NCBI GenBank assembly: GCA_947489325.1
Contig: CANLDA010000006.1
Span: forward strand, 62,001-126,000
Length of the DNA stretch: 64,000 nt
Direction of reading: 5' to 3'
Source: an uncultured Paracoccaceae bacterium
GTDB taxonomy: Bacteria > Pseudomonadota > Alphaproteobacteria > Rhodobacterales > Rhodobacteraceae
Below are positions 25,395-35,098 of this stretch, one piece after another (positions within the stretch are counted from its first letter, which is position 1; every line of letters begins with the position of its first letter). The position numbers and the translations under genes were made by a program. The notes under the pieces were generated by a model. It saw only the letters and a list, made by a program, of their open reading frames with translations. It was not told the DNA's origin and ran no database searches.

Positions 25395-27299
25395 ATGACC
25401 CGCCGCGAAACCATTGCCCGCCCCATGCCCAATCCGTGGCGAGTATTTGCGCCATTGATTGCGGGGTTCAGTTTTCTGCTGTTGGCCTCTATCGCCTTTG
25501 CACAGGAAAAAACCATCACATCGCATGGCTATTCCTATTTCGGCGATCTGAGCTATCCGGCAGATTTTGAGCATTTCACCTATGTGAATCCAGAGGCGCC
25601 CAAAGGGGGCGAAATCGCACTTTGGGCACCGGGAACGTTTGATTCGTTGAACCCTTATTCGCGCAAGGGCCGCGCTGGGCGCTATAGTTGGATCATGTAC
25701 GAGAGCCTGTTGGGGGATGGTCCGTCTGACACGTTGGGTGAATATTACGGATTGCTCGCAGAATCATTGGAATATGACGAAGGCAAAACTTGGGTCATTT
25801 TCCACATGCGCAAAGAGGCACGGTTTTCCGATGGGACACCTGTCACCGCTCATGATGTTGTGTTCAGCCACAATCTGTTGCTGGATCAGGGCCTTCCTTC
25901 CTATGCCGAGGCCGTGCGTAAACGTGTTCTGACATCTGAGGCATTGGACGATCACACAGTAAAATTCACCTTTGCCACGGATATTTCCCGCCGCAGCCTG
26001 ATTGATCAGGTGGGGGGTGTGCCCGTTTGGTCGAAAAGATGGTTTGAAGAAACCGGCGCACGTCTGGATGAGCCGCGCCTTGATACCTCGCCGGGGTCTG
26101 CGCCCTATATGGTTGATCGGTACGAGGTAAACCGCCGTATCGTGTTTAAACGCAACCCGGATTATTGGGGCAAAGACTTGCCAATCAATCGCGGTCGACA
26201 CAATTTTGGCGAAATACGTGTTGAGTATTTTTCCGATGACACGGCCGCGTTTGAGGCCTTTAAAGCGGGCGAATATACTTTCCGCGTTGAGGGGAACTCC
26301 AAGAAATGGGCGACCGGATATAAATTTCCCGGCGTAGATAAGGGCGATGTCGTTCTTGAAGAACTGCCTGATGGCACGCCGCCAACCCCCACAGGTCTGG
26401 TCTTTAATCTAGGGCGTGAACAGCTAAAGGACCGCCGGGTGCGCGAGGCGTTGTCACTGGGGTTCAATTTTGAATGGACCAATGAATCGCTGCAATATGG
26501 GTTGTTCAGTCAACGCCATTCCTTTGTTCAGGGGGCCCCACACGAAGCCAAAGGCGCGCCGGAAGGGATGGAGCTGGAACTGCTGCAATCTCTTGGCGAT
26601 CTTGTCGATCCAACGATCTTGAACGAGCCTGCCGTGACGGCCCATGATTCCAGTGCAAAACGTCAGATTGATCGCAAAAACCTGCGTCGTGCGATGAAGT
26701 TACTGGACGAGGCTGGCTGGGCTGTTGGTGACGATGGAATGCGCCGTAATGCAGCGGGTGAAACATTGAAGATTAACGTCCCGGTGAATTCCAGTGGCTC
26801 AGAAACGCAAGTTGCTGTGGTGGATATTTTCACCCAAAACTTGCGCCGTATGGGTGTGGATGCCACGTTTGAACGGGTTGATCCGTCTCAATACACCAAC
26901 CGCGAACGGGATCGCGATTATGAAATCATCTTTGATTTCTATCGCACGTTCCTTGCGCCCGGCACTGGCCTGCATCAGATGTATGGATCAGGTGAAGCAG
27001 CATTCAGCCTGTTCAACCCTGCCGGATTGGCAAGCCCTCTGGTGGATCGCATCATCGATCTGTCATTGGAAACCCAAAGTCGCGAAGAAGAGCGCACCGC
27101 TCTGATGGCGCTTGACCGTGTGTTGCGCTGGGAGCGTTTCATGATCCCGGTTTGGTATAAAAGCAATCACTGGGTCGCCTATTACGATCAATATGGCCAC
27201 CCCGAAAACCTGCCCCCATATGCTTTGGGTGAATTGGATTTCTGGTGGTATGACGCCGAAAAAGCCGCAAAACTGCGTGCCGATGGCGCGTTGAGGTAA
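25395..27299 (+). CDS. yejA: Peptide ABC transporter, periplasmic substrate-binding protein (YejA type)
   Basis: The 634-residue SBP_bac_5 protein has a signal peptide (hydrophobic run about 19-35, processing at AFA/QE). The YejA-specific opening SHGYSYFGDLSYPADFEHFTYVNPEAPKGG is followed by the family landmarks SDGTPVTAHDVVFS, GSAPYMVDRYEVNRRIVFKRNPDYWGK and RRVREALSLGFNFEWTN. GGAGG eight bases upstream selects ATG 25395 over 25344. YejA delivers oligopeptides (microcin C in E. coli) to the YejBEF permease. It begins a tight four-gene operon, with yejB six bases later. Confidence 0.92.
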   Translation: MTRRETIARPMPNPWRVFAPLIAGFSFLLLASIAFAQEKTITSHGYSYFGDLSYPADFEHFTYVNPEAPKGGEIALWAPGTFDSLNPYSRKGRAGRYSWIMYESLLGDGPSDTLGEYYGLLAESLEYDEGKTWVIFHMRKEARFSDGTPVTAHDVVFSHNLLLDQGLPSYAEAVRKRVLTSEALDDHTVKFTFATDISRRSLIDQVGGVPVWSKRWFEETGARLDEPRLDTSPGSAPYMVDRYEVNRRIVFKRNPDYWGKDLPINRGRHNFGEIRVEYFSDDTAAFEAFKAGEYTFRVEGNSKKWATGYKFPGVDKGDVVLEELPDGTPPTPTGLVFNLGREQLKDRRVREALSLGFNFEWTNESLQYGLFSQRHSFVQGAPHEAKGAPEGMELELLQSLGDLVDPTILNEPAVTAHDSSAKRQIDRKNLRRAMKLLDEAGWAVGDDGMRRNAAGETLKINVPVNSSGSETQVAVVDIFTQNLRRMGVDATFERVDPSQYTNRERDRDYEIIFDFYRTFLAPGTGLHQMYGSGEAAFSLFNPAGLASPLVDRIIDLSLETQSREEERTALMALDRVLRWERFMIPVWYKSNHWVAYYDQYGHPENLPPYALGELDFWWYDAEKAAKLRADGALR

Positions 27300-27305
27300 C
27301 GCATT

Positions 27306-28391
27306 ATGGGCGCCTATATTCTTCGACGGCTGTTGCTGATCATTCCGACATTGATCGGAATTATGATTGTGAATTTCACACTGGTACAGTTTGTTCCCGG
27401 CGGGCCGATTGAACAGATCATTGCCGAAATGCAAGGCCAGGGAGATGTGTTCGAAGGTTTTTCAGGCGGTGGCAATGATGGTGGTGTCGAAGACATCGGT
27501 GCCGAAGGCACCTATGCCGGGTCGCGTGGTTTGCCTAAGGAATTCATCGAACAACTTGAAAAAGAGTTCGGGTTCGACAAGCCACCGCTACAACGCTTTT
27601 TTGATATGATGTGGAACTATATGCGTCTGGATTTCGGCGAGAGTTACTTTCGATCCATCAGTGTGATTGATTTGGTTCTGGAAAAGATGCCGGTGTCGAT
27701 CACGCTGGGCCTGTGGTCCACGATTATTGCCTATATGGTGTCGATCCCGCTGGGTATTCGAAAGGCCCTGCGCGATGGCAGTGCCTTTGATACATGGACC
27801 TCGGGTGCGATTATCGTGGCCTATGCGATTCCCGGTTTCTTGTTTGCGATCCTGTTGTTGGTGGTGTTCGCTGGTGGCTCATATTGGAAGTTGTTCCCGC
27901 TGCGCGGCCTGACCAGCGATGGCTGGGAGGATCTCAGCGCGGTTGGCAAAATGTTGGATTATTTTTGGCACGTAACCTTGCCGATTGTCGCGTATACGAT
28001 TTCGGCCTTCGCGACGCTGACGCTTTTGACCAAAAACAGCTTTCTGGATGAGATCAAAAAACTGTATGTGATGACCGCCCGCGCCAAAGGACTGAGCGAA
28101 AATCGCGTGCTGTATGGCCATGTGTTTCGCAATGCCATGCTGATTGTAATTGCTGGGTTTCCGTCTGTGTTCCTTGGGGTGTTTCTTGGGGGATCGCTGA
28201 TCATCGAAACGGTGTTTTCACTGGATGGCTTGGGCCGTCTTGGATTTGAGGCCGCGGTTGCACGAGATTATCCCGTGGTCTTTGGCACGCTCTTTATTTT
28301 TGGTTTGATTGGACTGCTTGTCGGATTGTTAAGCGATCTGATGTATGTGCTTGTCGATCCACGCATTGATTTCGAAAGGAGAGAAGGCTGA
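27306..28391 (+). CDS. yejB: Peptide ABC transporter permease YejB
   Basis: A 361-residue inner-membrane protein whose first helix ([34 protein letters not shown]) is characteristic of DppB/YejB permeases. A long periplasmic insertion (about 45-95), typical of YejB, separates it from the five-helix core. The EAA loop for ATPase contact appears as [23 protein letters not shown] (about 257-279). The stop shares one base with the yejE start (TGATG), indicating coupling. Confidence 0.93.
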   Translation: MGAYILRRLLLIIPTLIGIMIVNFTLVQFVPGGPIEQIIAEMQGQGDVFEGFSGGGNDGGVEDIGAEGTYAGSRGLPKEFIEQLEKEFGFDKPPLQRFFDMMWNYMRLDFGESYFRSISVIDLVLEKMPVSITLGLWSTIIAYMVSIPLGIRKALRDGSAFDTWTSGAIIVAYAIPGFLFAILLLVVFAGGSYWKLFPLRGLTSDGWEDLSAVGKMLDYFWHVTLPIVAYTISAFATLTLLTKNSFLDEIKKLYVMTARAKGLSENRVLYGHVFRNAMLIVIAGFPSVFLGVFLGGSLIIETVFSLDGLGRLGFEAAVARDYPVVFGTLFIFGLIGLLVGLLSDLMYVLVDPRIDFERREG

Positions 28392-29503
28392 TGGCCCTGT
28401 CACCTCTTAATCAACGCCGCTGGCGCAATTTCAAAAAGAACCGCCGTGCATTTTGGTCATTGATCATTTTTTCCGTGTTGTTCGGCCTGAGTCTGTTTGC
28501 AGAGTTCATCGCCAATGATCGCCCAATCGTGGTCAGTTATCGCGGTGATCTCTATGCGCCTATTTTCAAGTTTTACCCGGAAACGGCCTTTGGCGGGGAT
28601 TTCCAGACAGAGGCTGTGTATTCCGACCCAGAGGTCGAATGCCTGATTGTCAGCGGGGGTCTTGAGGAGTGTTTTGATGATCCCGAAGGTATTGCAAATG
28701 CCGTTCGGGACGGATCATTTGACACAAATACAGAAGGGTTCGCACAAGGTTGGACGCTGTGGCCGCCTATCCCCTATGCCTATGATACGCCGGTGGATCG
28801 CCCTGGAGCGGCCCCATTGCCACCTAATGGACAAAACTGGTTGGGCACAGACAACACCAAGCGTGATGTGCTGGCGCGAGTGATCTATGGGTTCCGCCTG
28901 TCGATTTTCTTTACGTTGATAGTTACAATTTCAACCAGCCTGATCGGCATCGCATCGGGAGCGGTTCAGGGGTTCTTTGGTGGTCTGGTTGATTTGATTT
29001 TTCAGCGCGTCATTGAAATCTGGAGCGCGACGCCATCGCTGTATGTCATCATCATCATGTTTGCCATTCTGGGGCGCAGTTTTTGGCTGCTGGTACTGCT
29101 GGTCGTGTTGTTTGGCTGGACCGCGTTGGTGGGGATCGTGCGGGCGGAATTCCTGCGTGCGCGAAACCTTGAATATGTCCGTGCTGCACGGGCGTTGGGC
29201 GTGTCCAATGTAACGATCATGTTCCGCCACATGTTGCCTAATGCGATGGTGGCGACCGTGACCATGTTGCCCTTTATCATTACGGGCACGATTTCCACGT
29301 TGGCCGTATTGGATTACCTCGGTTTTGGCTTGCCCGCATCCTCGCCGTCTTTGGGCGAGCTGACATTACAGGCAAAGCAAAATCTTCAGGCCCCATGGTT
29401 GGCGTTCACGGCTTTTTCCACCTTTGCGATAATGCTGTCGCTGTTGGTGTTTATTTTTGAGGGCGTGCGCGATGCGTTTGATCCAAGAAAGACCTTTTCA
29501 TGA
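28391..29503 (+). CDS. yejE: Peptide ABC transporter permease YejE
   Basis: The 370-residue partner permease has an N-terminal helix (about 20-40) and a large periplasmic segment (about 45-150). It contains NWLGTDNTKRDVLARVIYGFRLS (about 148-170), the DppC-type signature, then five helices with the EAA-like loop VRAARALGVSNVTIMFRHMLPNAM. The C-terminal FIFEGVRDAFDPRKT is standard. It starts within the yejB stop and ends overlapping the yejF start by four bases (ATGA). Confidence 0.93.
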   Translation: MALSPLNQRRWRNFKKNRRAFWSLIIFSVLFGLSLFAEFIANDRPIVVSYRGDLYAPIFKFYPETAFGGDFQTEAVYSDPEVECLIVSGGLEECFDDPEGIANAVRDGSFDTNTEGFAQGWTLWPPIPYAYDTPVDRPGAAPLPPNGQNWLGTDNTKRDVLARVIYGFRLSIFFTLIVTISTSLIGIASGAVQGFFGGLVDLIFQRVIEIWSATPSLYVIIIMFAILGRSFWLLVLLVVLFGWTALVGIVRAEFLRARNLEYVRAARALGVSNVTIMFRHMLPNAMVATVTMLPFIITGTISTLAVLDYLGFGLPASSPSLGELTLQAKQNLQAPWLAFTAFSTFAIMLSLLVFIFEGVRDAFDPRKTFS

Positions 29504-31086
29504 GCATTCTTGAGTTTCACAATCTACGTGTTGCTTTCCGACAAGATGGGCAAGTGATTGAAGCCGTCAAGGGTGTGTCCTTTAGTGTGGATCGCGGCGA
29601 AACTGTGGCTTTGGTCGGCGAGAGTGGATCAGGAAAATCCGTCACTGCTCTGAGCTCGGTATCGTTACTTGGGAGCAGTGCCGAGGTGTCAGGCAGTGTC
29701 ACTTATGACGGGCAAGAAATGGTTGGTGCAAATGATCGTTTGCTGCGCAAAGTGCGTGGCAATGATATCAGCTTTATCTTTCAGGAACCGATGACATCGC
29801 TGAATCCGCTGCACACCATTGAAAAACAATTGGGTGAAAGCCTTGCTTTGCATCAGGGTATTTTGGGCGAAGATGCGCGCGGGCGTATTCTTGATTTGAT
29901 GATTAAGGTGGGCATTCGTGATCCCGAAAGCCGCCTGAACGCCTATCCTCATGAGCTGTCGGGAGGGCAACGCCAGCGTGTGATGATCGCCATGGCGCTG
30001 GCGAATAAGCCGGATGTGCTGATAGCGGATGAGCCGACCACCGCGCTTGATGTGACCATTCAGGCGCAAATTTTGGAATTGCTGGCAGGATTAAAAGCCA
30101 GCGAAAATATGGGTTTGTTGTTTATCACCCATGATCTGGGCATCGTGCGACGCATCGCCGACAAGGTATGCGTGATGAAGGACGGTGAAATTGTCGAAGC
30201 CGGAACGGTGCAGGATATCTTTGAGAACCCGCAGCATGCTTATACGCAAAAGCTGTTGAGTGCGCAGCCTTCTGGTGCGCCGGATCCAATTGCAACGACG
30301 GCACCAGAGGTGGTGAGCGCCAAGGACCTGAAAGTCTGGTTTCCGATCCACAAAGGGTTGTTGAAGCGCACTGTTGGGCATGTGAAAGCAGTCAATCATG
30401 CGACAATTGATGTGCGTGCGGGAGAAACTCTTGGCATTGTTGGTGAGAGTGGGTCAGGGAAAACAACGCTTGCGCTGGCTTTGATGCGGTTGATTTCTTC
30501 GCAAGGTGATATTCACTTTGAAGGCAATGACACTCGAGGGTGGTCTACCAAAGAGTTGCGCGCTGCACGCAAGGACATGCAGATTGTTTTTCAGGACCCG
30601 TTTGGCAGCCTTAGTCCGCGTATGACCTGTGAACAGATTATCGCCGAGGGTTTGGGTGTTCATGGGTTGCCCGAGGGGCGAAAGTCGCGCGATCTGGTGG
30701 CTGAGGTGATGGAAGAGGTGGGGTTGGATTCCGCCATGATGGATCGTTACCCGCATGAATTCTCTGGTGGGCAGCGCCAACGTATCGCGATTGCACGGGC
30801 GATGATTCTCCGACCGAAACTGGTGGTTTTAGATGAGCCGACAAGTGCGCTGGACATGACAGTGCAGGTGCAGATTGTTGATTTGCTGCGAAACCTGCAA
30901 AAGAAATATGGGCTGGCGTATCTTTTCATCAGCCATGATTTGCATGTTGTACGCGCGATGAGCCACAAGATGATCGTGATGAAGCAAGGCGATATCGTCG
31001 AGACCGGCGATGCAGACGCTGTCTTTAATCGTCCGCAATCAGAGTATACTCGTGAACTTATGGCGGCTTTAACAGGGCATTCCTAA
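29500..31086 (+). CDS. yejF: Peptide ABC transporter, double ATP-binding protein YejF
   Basis: The 528-residue protein is a fusion of two ATPase domains (DppD-like and DppF-like). The first has Walker A GESGSGKS (about 39-46), signature LSGGQRQRV (about 152-160) and Walker [13 protein letters not shown]. The second has GESGSGKTT (about 314-322), FSGGQRQRI (about 428-436) and [12 protein letters not shown]. Together they power the YejBE channel. It is the last gene of the operon; a large imperfect inverted repeat follows in the convergent junction with hemN. Confidence 0.95.
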   Translation: MSILEFHNLRVAFRQDGQVIEAVKGVSFSVDRGETVALVGESGSGKSVTALSSVSLLGSSAEVSGSVTYDGQEMVGANDRLLRKVRGNDISFIFQEPMTSLNPLHTIEKQLGESLALHQGILGEDARGRILDLMIKVGIRDPESRLNAYPHELSGGQRQRVMIAMALANKPDVLIADEPTTALDVTIQAQILELLAGLKASENMGLLFITHDLGIVRRIADKVCVMKDGEIVEAGTVQDIFENPQHAYTQKLLSAQPSGAPDPIATTAPEVVSAKDLKVWFPIHKGLLKRTVGHVKAVNHATIDVRAGETLGIVGESGSGKTTLALALMRLISSQGDIHFEGNDTRGWSTKELRAARKDMQIVFQDPFGSLSPRMTCEQIIAEGLGVHGLPEGRKSRDLVAEVMEEVGLDSAMMDRYPHEFSGGQRQRIAIARAMILRPKLVVLDEPTSALDMTVQVQIVDLLRNLQKKYGLAYLFISHDLHVVRAMSHKMIVMKQGDIVETGDADAVFNRPQSEYTRELMAALTGHS

Positions 31087-31098
31087 GTCACTCATCAG

Positions 31099-31143
31099 TC
31101 CCTTGCGGTCCTTCTTCGTTCAGCGAAGCGCGACCTTAAGGGA
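31099..31143. terminator. Long imperfect hairpin between yejF and hemN
   Basis: Three stacked stems: TCCCTT/AAGGGA (outer), GGTC/GACC, and CTTCG/CGAAG around a TTCAG loop, separated by small internal loops. It lies in a convergent gene junction. No T-run is present, so Rho-independent action is uncertain. Confidence 0.4.
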
Positions 31144-31158
31144 GCAATGAGCGATGGG

Positions 31159-32514
31159 TCAGATTGCAGAGCTGTGCCCCGCCTTGCTGAGATCATATGC
31201 ATCAAACGCGCGTGCAATCATGCGTGTCAGAGGGCGCGCGTTGGTTGGAATGAACAACCCCGCGTCTGTGAAATTCAACATGCCCGGAAATTGACTGGAC
31301 ACGTCCAACAGACGCGCGTGCAGATTTGCGCGTGAAATACCAAAACGCGCTACAATCTCCGCAATATCGATCTCAAAATTGCACATGATCATTTCGATGA
31401 TCCGGCCACGCATTGCGTCCTCATCTTTGAAGATATGCCCGCGAGAAATCGAAAATCTCCCCTCGCGAATGGCCGCGACATGTGTGGACGTCGCTGGGGC
31501 ATTCTGCGCAAACCCTTTAGGAAACCGTGAAATGGATGATGCTCCCACCCCGATCAGAACATCCGACTGGTCATCGGTATATCCCTGAAAATTCCGACGT
31601 AAACTGCCAGCTTGCTGTGCAACAGCAAGCCCATCCTTGGGTTTTGCAAAATGATCGATACCGATTTCATCATACCCATCCCAAAGAAACAGTTTCCGAG
31701 AAATTTCAAACAAGTTCAGGCGCTCTTCTGGTGTTGGCAGGGTGTCTGATGGGATCATTTGTTGGCGCTTGGCCATCCATGGCACGTGGGCATAGCCATA
31801 CAAAGCGACGCGATCAGGTTCCAATGACAAGAGTTTCTGCACACTTTCAGTAATGCGTTTTGGGGTCTGATGCGGGAGGCCGAACAAGATATCCGCGTTC
31901 AGGGAATGCACACCATGAGCCCGGATCATCTCAACAGCGTCACGCGTGACATCGTAACCCTGAATGCGTCCGATGGTTTTTTGGATCTCGTCATCAAAGT
32001 CCTGCACACCGATTGAGGCTCGGTTCATTCCGGCCTGTGACAGCACTTTCAGGCGTGGTTCATCAATTTCGTTTGGGTCAATTTCGACAGAGAATTCGCC
32101 ACCTTCAGCCATTGTCGCCACATCAAAGATGGCGGCGCATAAATCTTCCATCATGCTGGGTTCCAGCAATGTCGGGGTGCCGCCTCCCCAGTGTAAACGC
32201 GACAGACGTACACCTTTTGGGAGGCGGGCTTTCAGAATAGCAAGTTCTTGCTTAAGGGTTTCAAGGTAGGAGGCCACCGGTGAGGCGCTGGACGTACCCT
32301 GGGTGCGGCAGGCGCAAAACCAACACAATCTGCGACAGAAAGGCACGTGTATATACAGCGAAACCTCTGAGTTTTCGGGGATTTCTGAAATCCAGCGGCC
32401 AAACAATTCAGACCCCACATCATTGCTGAAGTGGGGGGCAGTTGGATAACTTGTGTAGCGAGGGACCTTCGCGTCAAACAGTCCCAGCTTTGCCAATTGT
32501 GTTTTACTTGTCAT
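31159..32514 (-). CDS. hemN: Oxygen-independent coproporphyrinogen III dehydrogenase
   Basis: The 451-residue radical SAM enzyme starts MTSKTQLAKLGLFDAKVPRYTSYPTAPHF and carries the 4Fe-4S motif C-x3-C-x2-C at C60/C64/C67 (HVPFCRRLCWFC). The SAM-binding HWGGGTPT (about 108-115) and the HemN C-terminal domain follow. It oxidises coproporphyrinogen III to protoporphyrinogen IX without oxygen. It is divergent from fnrL, with a shared FNR-type site 36 bp from its start codon. The aerobic counterpart hemF is also in this window at 52.4 kb. Confidence 0.96.
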   Translation of the reverse strand: MTSKTQLAKLGLFDAKVPRYTSYPTAPHFSNDVGSELFGRWISEIPENSEVSLYIHVPFCRRLCWFCACRTQGTSSASPVASYLETLKQELAILKARLPKGVRLSRLHWGGGTPTLLEPSMMEDLCAAIFDVATMAEGGEFSVEIDPNEIDEPRLKVLSQAGMNRASIGVQDFDDEIQKTIGRIQGYDVTRDAVEMIRAHGVHSLNADILFGLPHQTPKRITESVQKLLSLEPDRVALYGYAHVPWMAKRQQMIPSDTLPTPEERLNLFEISRKLFLWDGYDEIGIDHFAKPKDGLAVAQQAGSLRRNFQGYTDDQSDVLIGVGASSISRFPKGFAQNAPATSTHVAAIREGRFSISRGHIFKDEDAMRGRIIEMIMCNFEIDIAEIVARFGISRANLHARLLDVSSQFPGMLNFTDAGLFIPTNARPLTRMIARAFDAYDLSKAGHSSAI

Positions 32515-32549
32515 AGGAATACCGTTAGGGGCGATAGTCTCAGGAAACC

Positions 32550-32563
32550 TTGACGCAGATCAA
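32550..32563. promoter_or_regulatory. FNR box in the hemN/fnrL divergent promoter
   Basis: TTGAC-GCAG-ATCAA differs from the TTGAT-N4-ATCAA consensus at one base. It lies 15 bp before the fnrL start and 36 bp from hemN. It is close enough to fnrL to repress it (autoregulation) and placed to act on hemN. Confidence 0.75.
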
Positions 32564-32577
32564 ACGCGACCAGCCAA

Positions 32578-33324
32578 ATGCCAAATGACCTCTCTTTGAC
32601 TGCACCGCTGACATGCGGGGATTGTCCGATTAAACACCGCGCCGTGTGCGCGCGTTGTGATGCGGATGAACTGCATCGACTTGATGAAATCAAGTACTAC
32701 CGCACCTTTGAGGCGGGACAGACTGTGATCTGGTCTGGTGACAAAATGGATTTTGTTGGATCAGTCGTGTCTGGAATCGCGACATTGACGCAAACCATGG
32801 AAGATGGTCGCACACAGATGGTGGGGCTATTGCTGCCAAGTGATTTTGTTGGGCGTCCCGGTCGGGATGGTGCGGCTTATGATGTGGTGGCGACAACTGA
32901 TCTTGTGATGTGTTGTTTTCGTAAGAAACCATTTGAGACGATGATGCTGGAAACCCCGCATATCGCGCAGCGCTTGCTGGAAATGACCTTGGACGAATTG
33001 GATGCAGCACGTGAATGGATGTTGGTCTTGGGGCGTAAGACTGCACGTGAAAAAATTGCATCCTTGCTGTCAATCATCGCGCGTCGCAACGCCACGCTTG
33101 ATCTGAAACCTGCTGAGGGTCAGTTGGTCTTTGATTTGCCTCTGACCCGTGAGGCGATGGCGGATTATCTTGGTTTGACTTTGGAAACTGTCAGCCGCCA
33201 AATGTCTGCCCTGAAGCGGGACGGGGTGATTTTGCTTGAGGGCAAACGTCACGTAACAGTTCCGGATTTCACGCGTCTGCAAGACGAGGCCGGCGACGAC
33301 AATGATGGCGGTTGGTTGAGCTAA
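32578..33324 (+). CDS. fnrL: FNR-type oxygen-sensing transcriptional regulator FnrL
   Basis: The 248-residue CRP/FNR protein has the cysteine cluster C13-x2-C16-x7-C24-x2-C27 plus C112 (and C113) in the position of the fourth ligand, so an oxygen-labile 4Fe-4S centre is expected. A cyclic-nucleotide-like barrel (about 35-120), the dimer helix (about 130-160) and a helix-turn-helix follow. The recognition helix carries E-T-V-S-R (203-207), the E-xx-S-R code for TTGAT half-sites. In Rhodobacter, FnrL activates cbb3 oxidase and heme genes under low oxygen; matching boxes precede hemN, usp/ccoN and ccoG here. Confidence 0.96.
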   Translation: MPNDLSLTAPLTCGDCPIKHRAVCARCDADELHRLDEIKYYRTFEAGQTVIWSGDKMDFVGSVVSGIATLTQTMEDGRTQMVGLLLPSDFVGRPGRDGAAYDVVATTDLVMCCFRKKPFETMMLETPHIAQRLLEMTLDELDAAREWMLVLGRKTAREKIASLLSIIARRNATLDLKPAEGQLVFDLPLTREAMADYLGLTLETVSRQMSALKRDGVILLEGKRHVTVPDFTRLQDEAGDDNDGGWLS

Positions 33325-33362
33325 CGTCTTTATATTTCAGCACGTTGTAGGATATGGGTGAA

Positions 33363-33386
33363 CACCCCGACCCAAAGGTCGGGGTG
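33363..33386. terminator. Hairpin between fnrL and the P460 gene
   Basis: A perfect 10-bp GC-rich stem (33363-33372 with 33377-33386, loop CAAA) in a convergent junction. No long T-run on either strand. Confidence 0.55.
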
Positions 33387-33407
33387 ACGCAAGACTGCCC
33401 AAGGTCA

Positions 33408-34019
33408 TCAATTATTGTTGGGATCTGCCGCGCGCAAAATCGGATAGAATTGTGTAAACACAAAATCTGTATCCGCATTGCCTTCGTGGCAGGCATTGCA
33501 TGACTCCGTCGGGAAAGCGGAGGCAGTCTTGGCGTAGGGTTCGCCGTCATGGCCAAAGCTGAAATAGGCCCAGCCACCGGGTTCTTCGGCATACCGTTCA
33601 GTGTCTTTGACGGTCAGTTCTAGACCGACAAACTCGCCCTGGAAATATCCGTTGCCAGATACCTCAAGGCAAGCGCCGGTGGCTTCGTCGCAGCTGTCGC
33701 TTTCACGAACCATGACCAGCTCCTTGGCAATTTGTGTGCCGTCGGGCCATTCACCTGTGCGTTCAAAGTGATTGAATGCGGATGGCTCAACATACACGTT
33801 GTGAAATTCCGGAAAGGGTGCGCTGCCATCGTTCAGCGCATTTGGGGTTAGGGGGGAGCCAACAAAAATCCAGCGACGAAAATCAACCGGTGCGTTCACC
33901 GCACCATCCTCGGTATATGTTGCATGGACGATGTTATCGCTCATGCTTTCGGCAATCACAGCACCGGACACGGCAACAGCACCCGCCAGCATGACAACTC
34001 CAAACTTGAAAATAGACAT
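33408..34019 (-). CDS. Cytochrome P460 family protein
   Basis: The 203-residue exported protein has a signal peptide (MSIFKFGVVMLAGAVAVSGAVIAE) and a beta-rich domain (FRRWIFVGSPLTPN, HNVYVEPSAFNHF, WPDGTQIAKELVMV). The single heme c motif CNACH is near the C-terminus (C174, C177, H178), the layout of cytochrome P460 and c'-beta proteins. Relatives oxidise hydroxylamine or bind NO; the function here is not determined. It is divergent from a LysR regulator 112 bp away, which probably controls it. Confidence 0.82.
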   Translation of the reverse strand: MSIFKFGVVMLAGAVAVSGAVIAESMSDNIVHATYTEDGAVNAPVDFRRWIFVGSPLTPNALNDGSAPFPEFHNVYVEPSAFNHFERTGEWPDGTQIAKELVMVRESDSCDEATGACLEVSGNGYFQGEFVGLELTVKDTERYAEEPGGWAYFSFGHDGEPYAKTASAFPTESCNACHEGNADTDFVFTQFYPILRAADPNNN

Positions 34020-34131
34020 TTCATTTCTCCTACATGTTTCTGAACAAGAGATAGGGGGCTTGGCGCAAAATGTGCGTTATGACTTTGATAACTGGTGTGC
34101 ATCTTTGAATGGTGGTAACTGATGTGACACC

Positions 34132-35010
34132 ATGGATTTGAAACGTATTCGCTATTTTCTGGCTGTCGCGCGGTCGTTGAATTTTTCGCAAGCTGCGCGT
34201 GAGCTGGACATATCGCAGCCCGCGTTAAGCAAGGCCATCAAGCGTCTTGAGGATGATTTTGGCCAAACCTTAATCCGTCGCGAAGGTCGCCTGACTCATC
34301 TGACACAGTTTGGTCGACATATGTTGATGGTGCTGCAAGAGGTGGACAGTGCCGCTGTCTTTGCAGAAGAAGAGGCGTCTCGGTTGGCAACCACGGGCGA
34401 GACCAAGATCGCTATTGCAATCATGTGCACCATCGCACCGGGTCGGATTACGAAGTTCTTTTCAGAATTCCATGCAAAGCATCCGGAAATTCAACTGGTT
34501 CTGCATGACGTTACCGCACCTCGGATTCAGGAATGTTTGCTGGATGGCACTGTAGATCTTGCGATTGTCAGTCGCCCGGTAGAGGCCGTTGAACGCCTGC
34601 GCATCCATGAGCTTTTCCAAGAGGAAATGGTGCTGTCATTTCCTAAAGAACACCGTCTTGCGGGGCGCGGAACCATTGCGTTTGATCGGATTTCTGAATT
34701 TCCTTTTTTGGATCGTTTGCATTGTGAATTCCGTGACAGTCTGATGTCGGTGATTGCCGAACGGAAACTGGCCATGAATGTAGTCGGGCAAAGTGAGCGG
34801 GAAGATTGGATTCAAAAAATGGTGCGTGACGGGATGGGCGTGTCGGTTCTGCCTGAGGGAACTGCCTTGGAAGTCGGTCTGGATTACGTGTCATTTTCTG
34901 ACATGAATTTGCGTCGATCTGTCTATTTGGCAATACCCGCGGGGCGTGAGGATAATGCCTCGCTACGCGCTTTTGTCCGTGAGGCGAAAGAGTATTGCTG
35001 GGATTTGTAA
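34132..35010 (+). CDS. LysR family transcriptional regulator
   Basis: The 292-residue LysR protein has the standard N-terminal winged helix (MDLKRIRYFLAVARSLNFSQAARELDISQPALSKAIKRLED, residues 1-41). A linker helix and a periplasmic-binding-like effector domain (about 90-290) follow, containing VDLAIVSRP and REDWIQKMVRDGMGVSVLPEG. Its divergent position relative to the P460 gene suggests it regulates that gene and itself. The effector is unknown. An ABC transmembrane half follows 88 bp later and may or may not be co-transcribed. Confidence 0.88.
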   Translation: MDLKRIRYFLAVARSLNFSQAARELDISQPALSKAIKRLEDDFGQTLIRREGRLTHLTQFGRHMLMVLQEVDSAAVFAEEEASRLATTGETKIAIAIMCTIAPGRITKFFSEFHAKHPEIQLVLHDVTAPRIQECLLDGTVDLAIVSRPVEAVERLRIHELFQEEMVLSFPKEHRLAGRGTIAFDRISEFPFLDRLHCEFRDSLMSVIAERKLAMNVVGQSEREDWIQKMVRDGMGVSVLPEGTALEVGLDYVSFSDMNLRRSVYLAIPAGREDNASLRAFVREAKEYCWDL

Positions 35011-35098
35011 CACGCACATTTGCGTGAGGCATTGATGCGGTGCTTGGCATAGGTCTTGCTTCATCAGAAAGTCACGGGAACTTTTGATGAGGCTTCAC

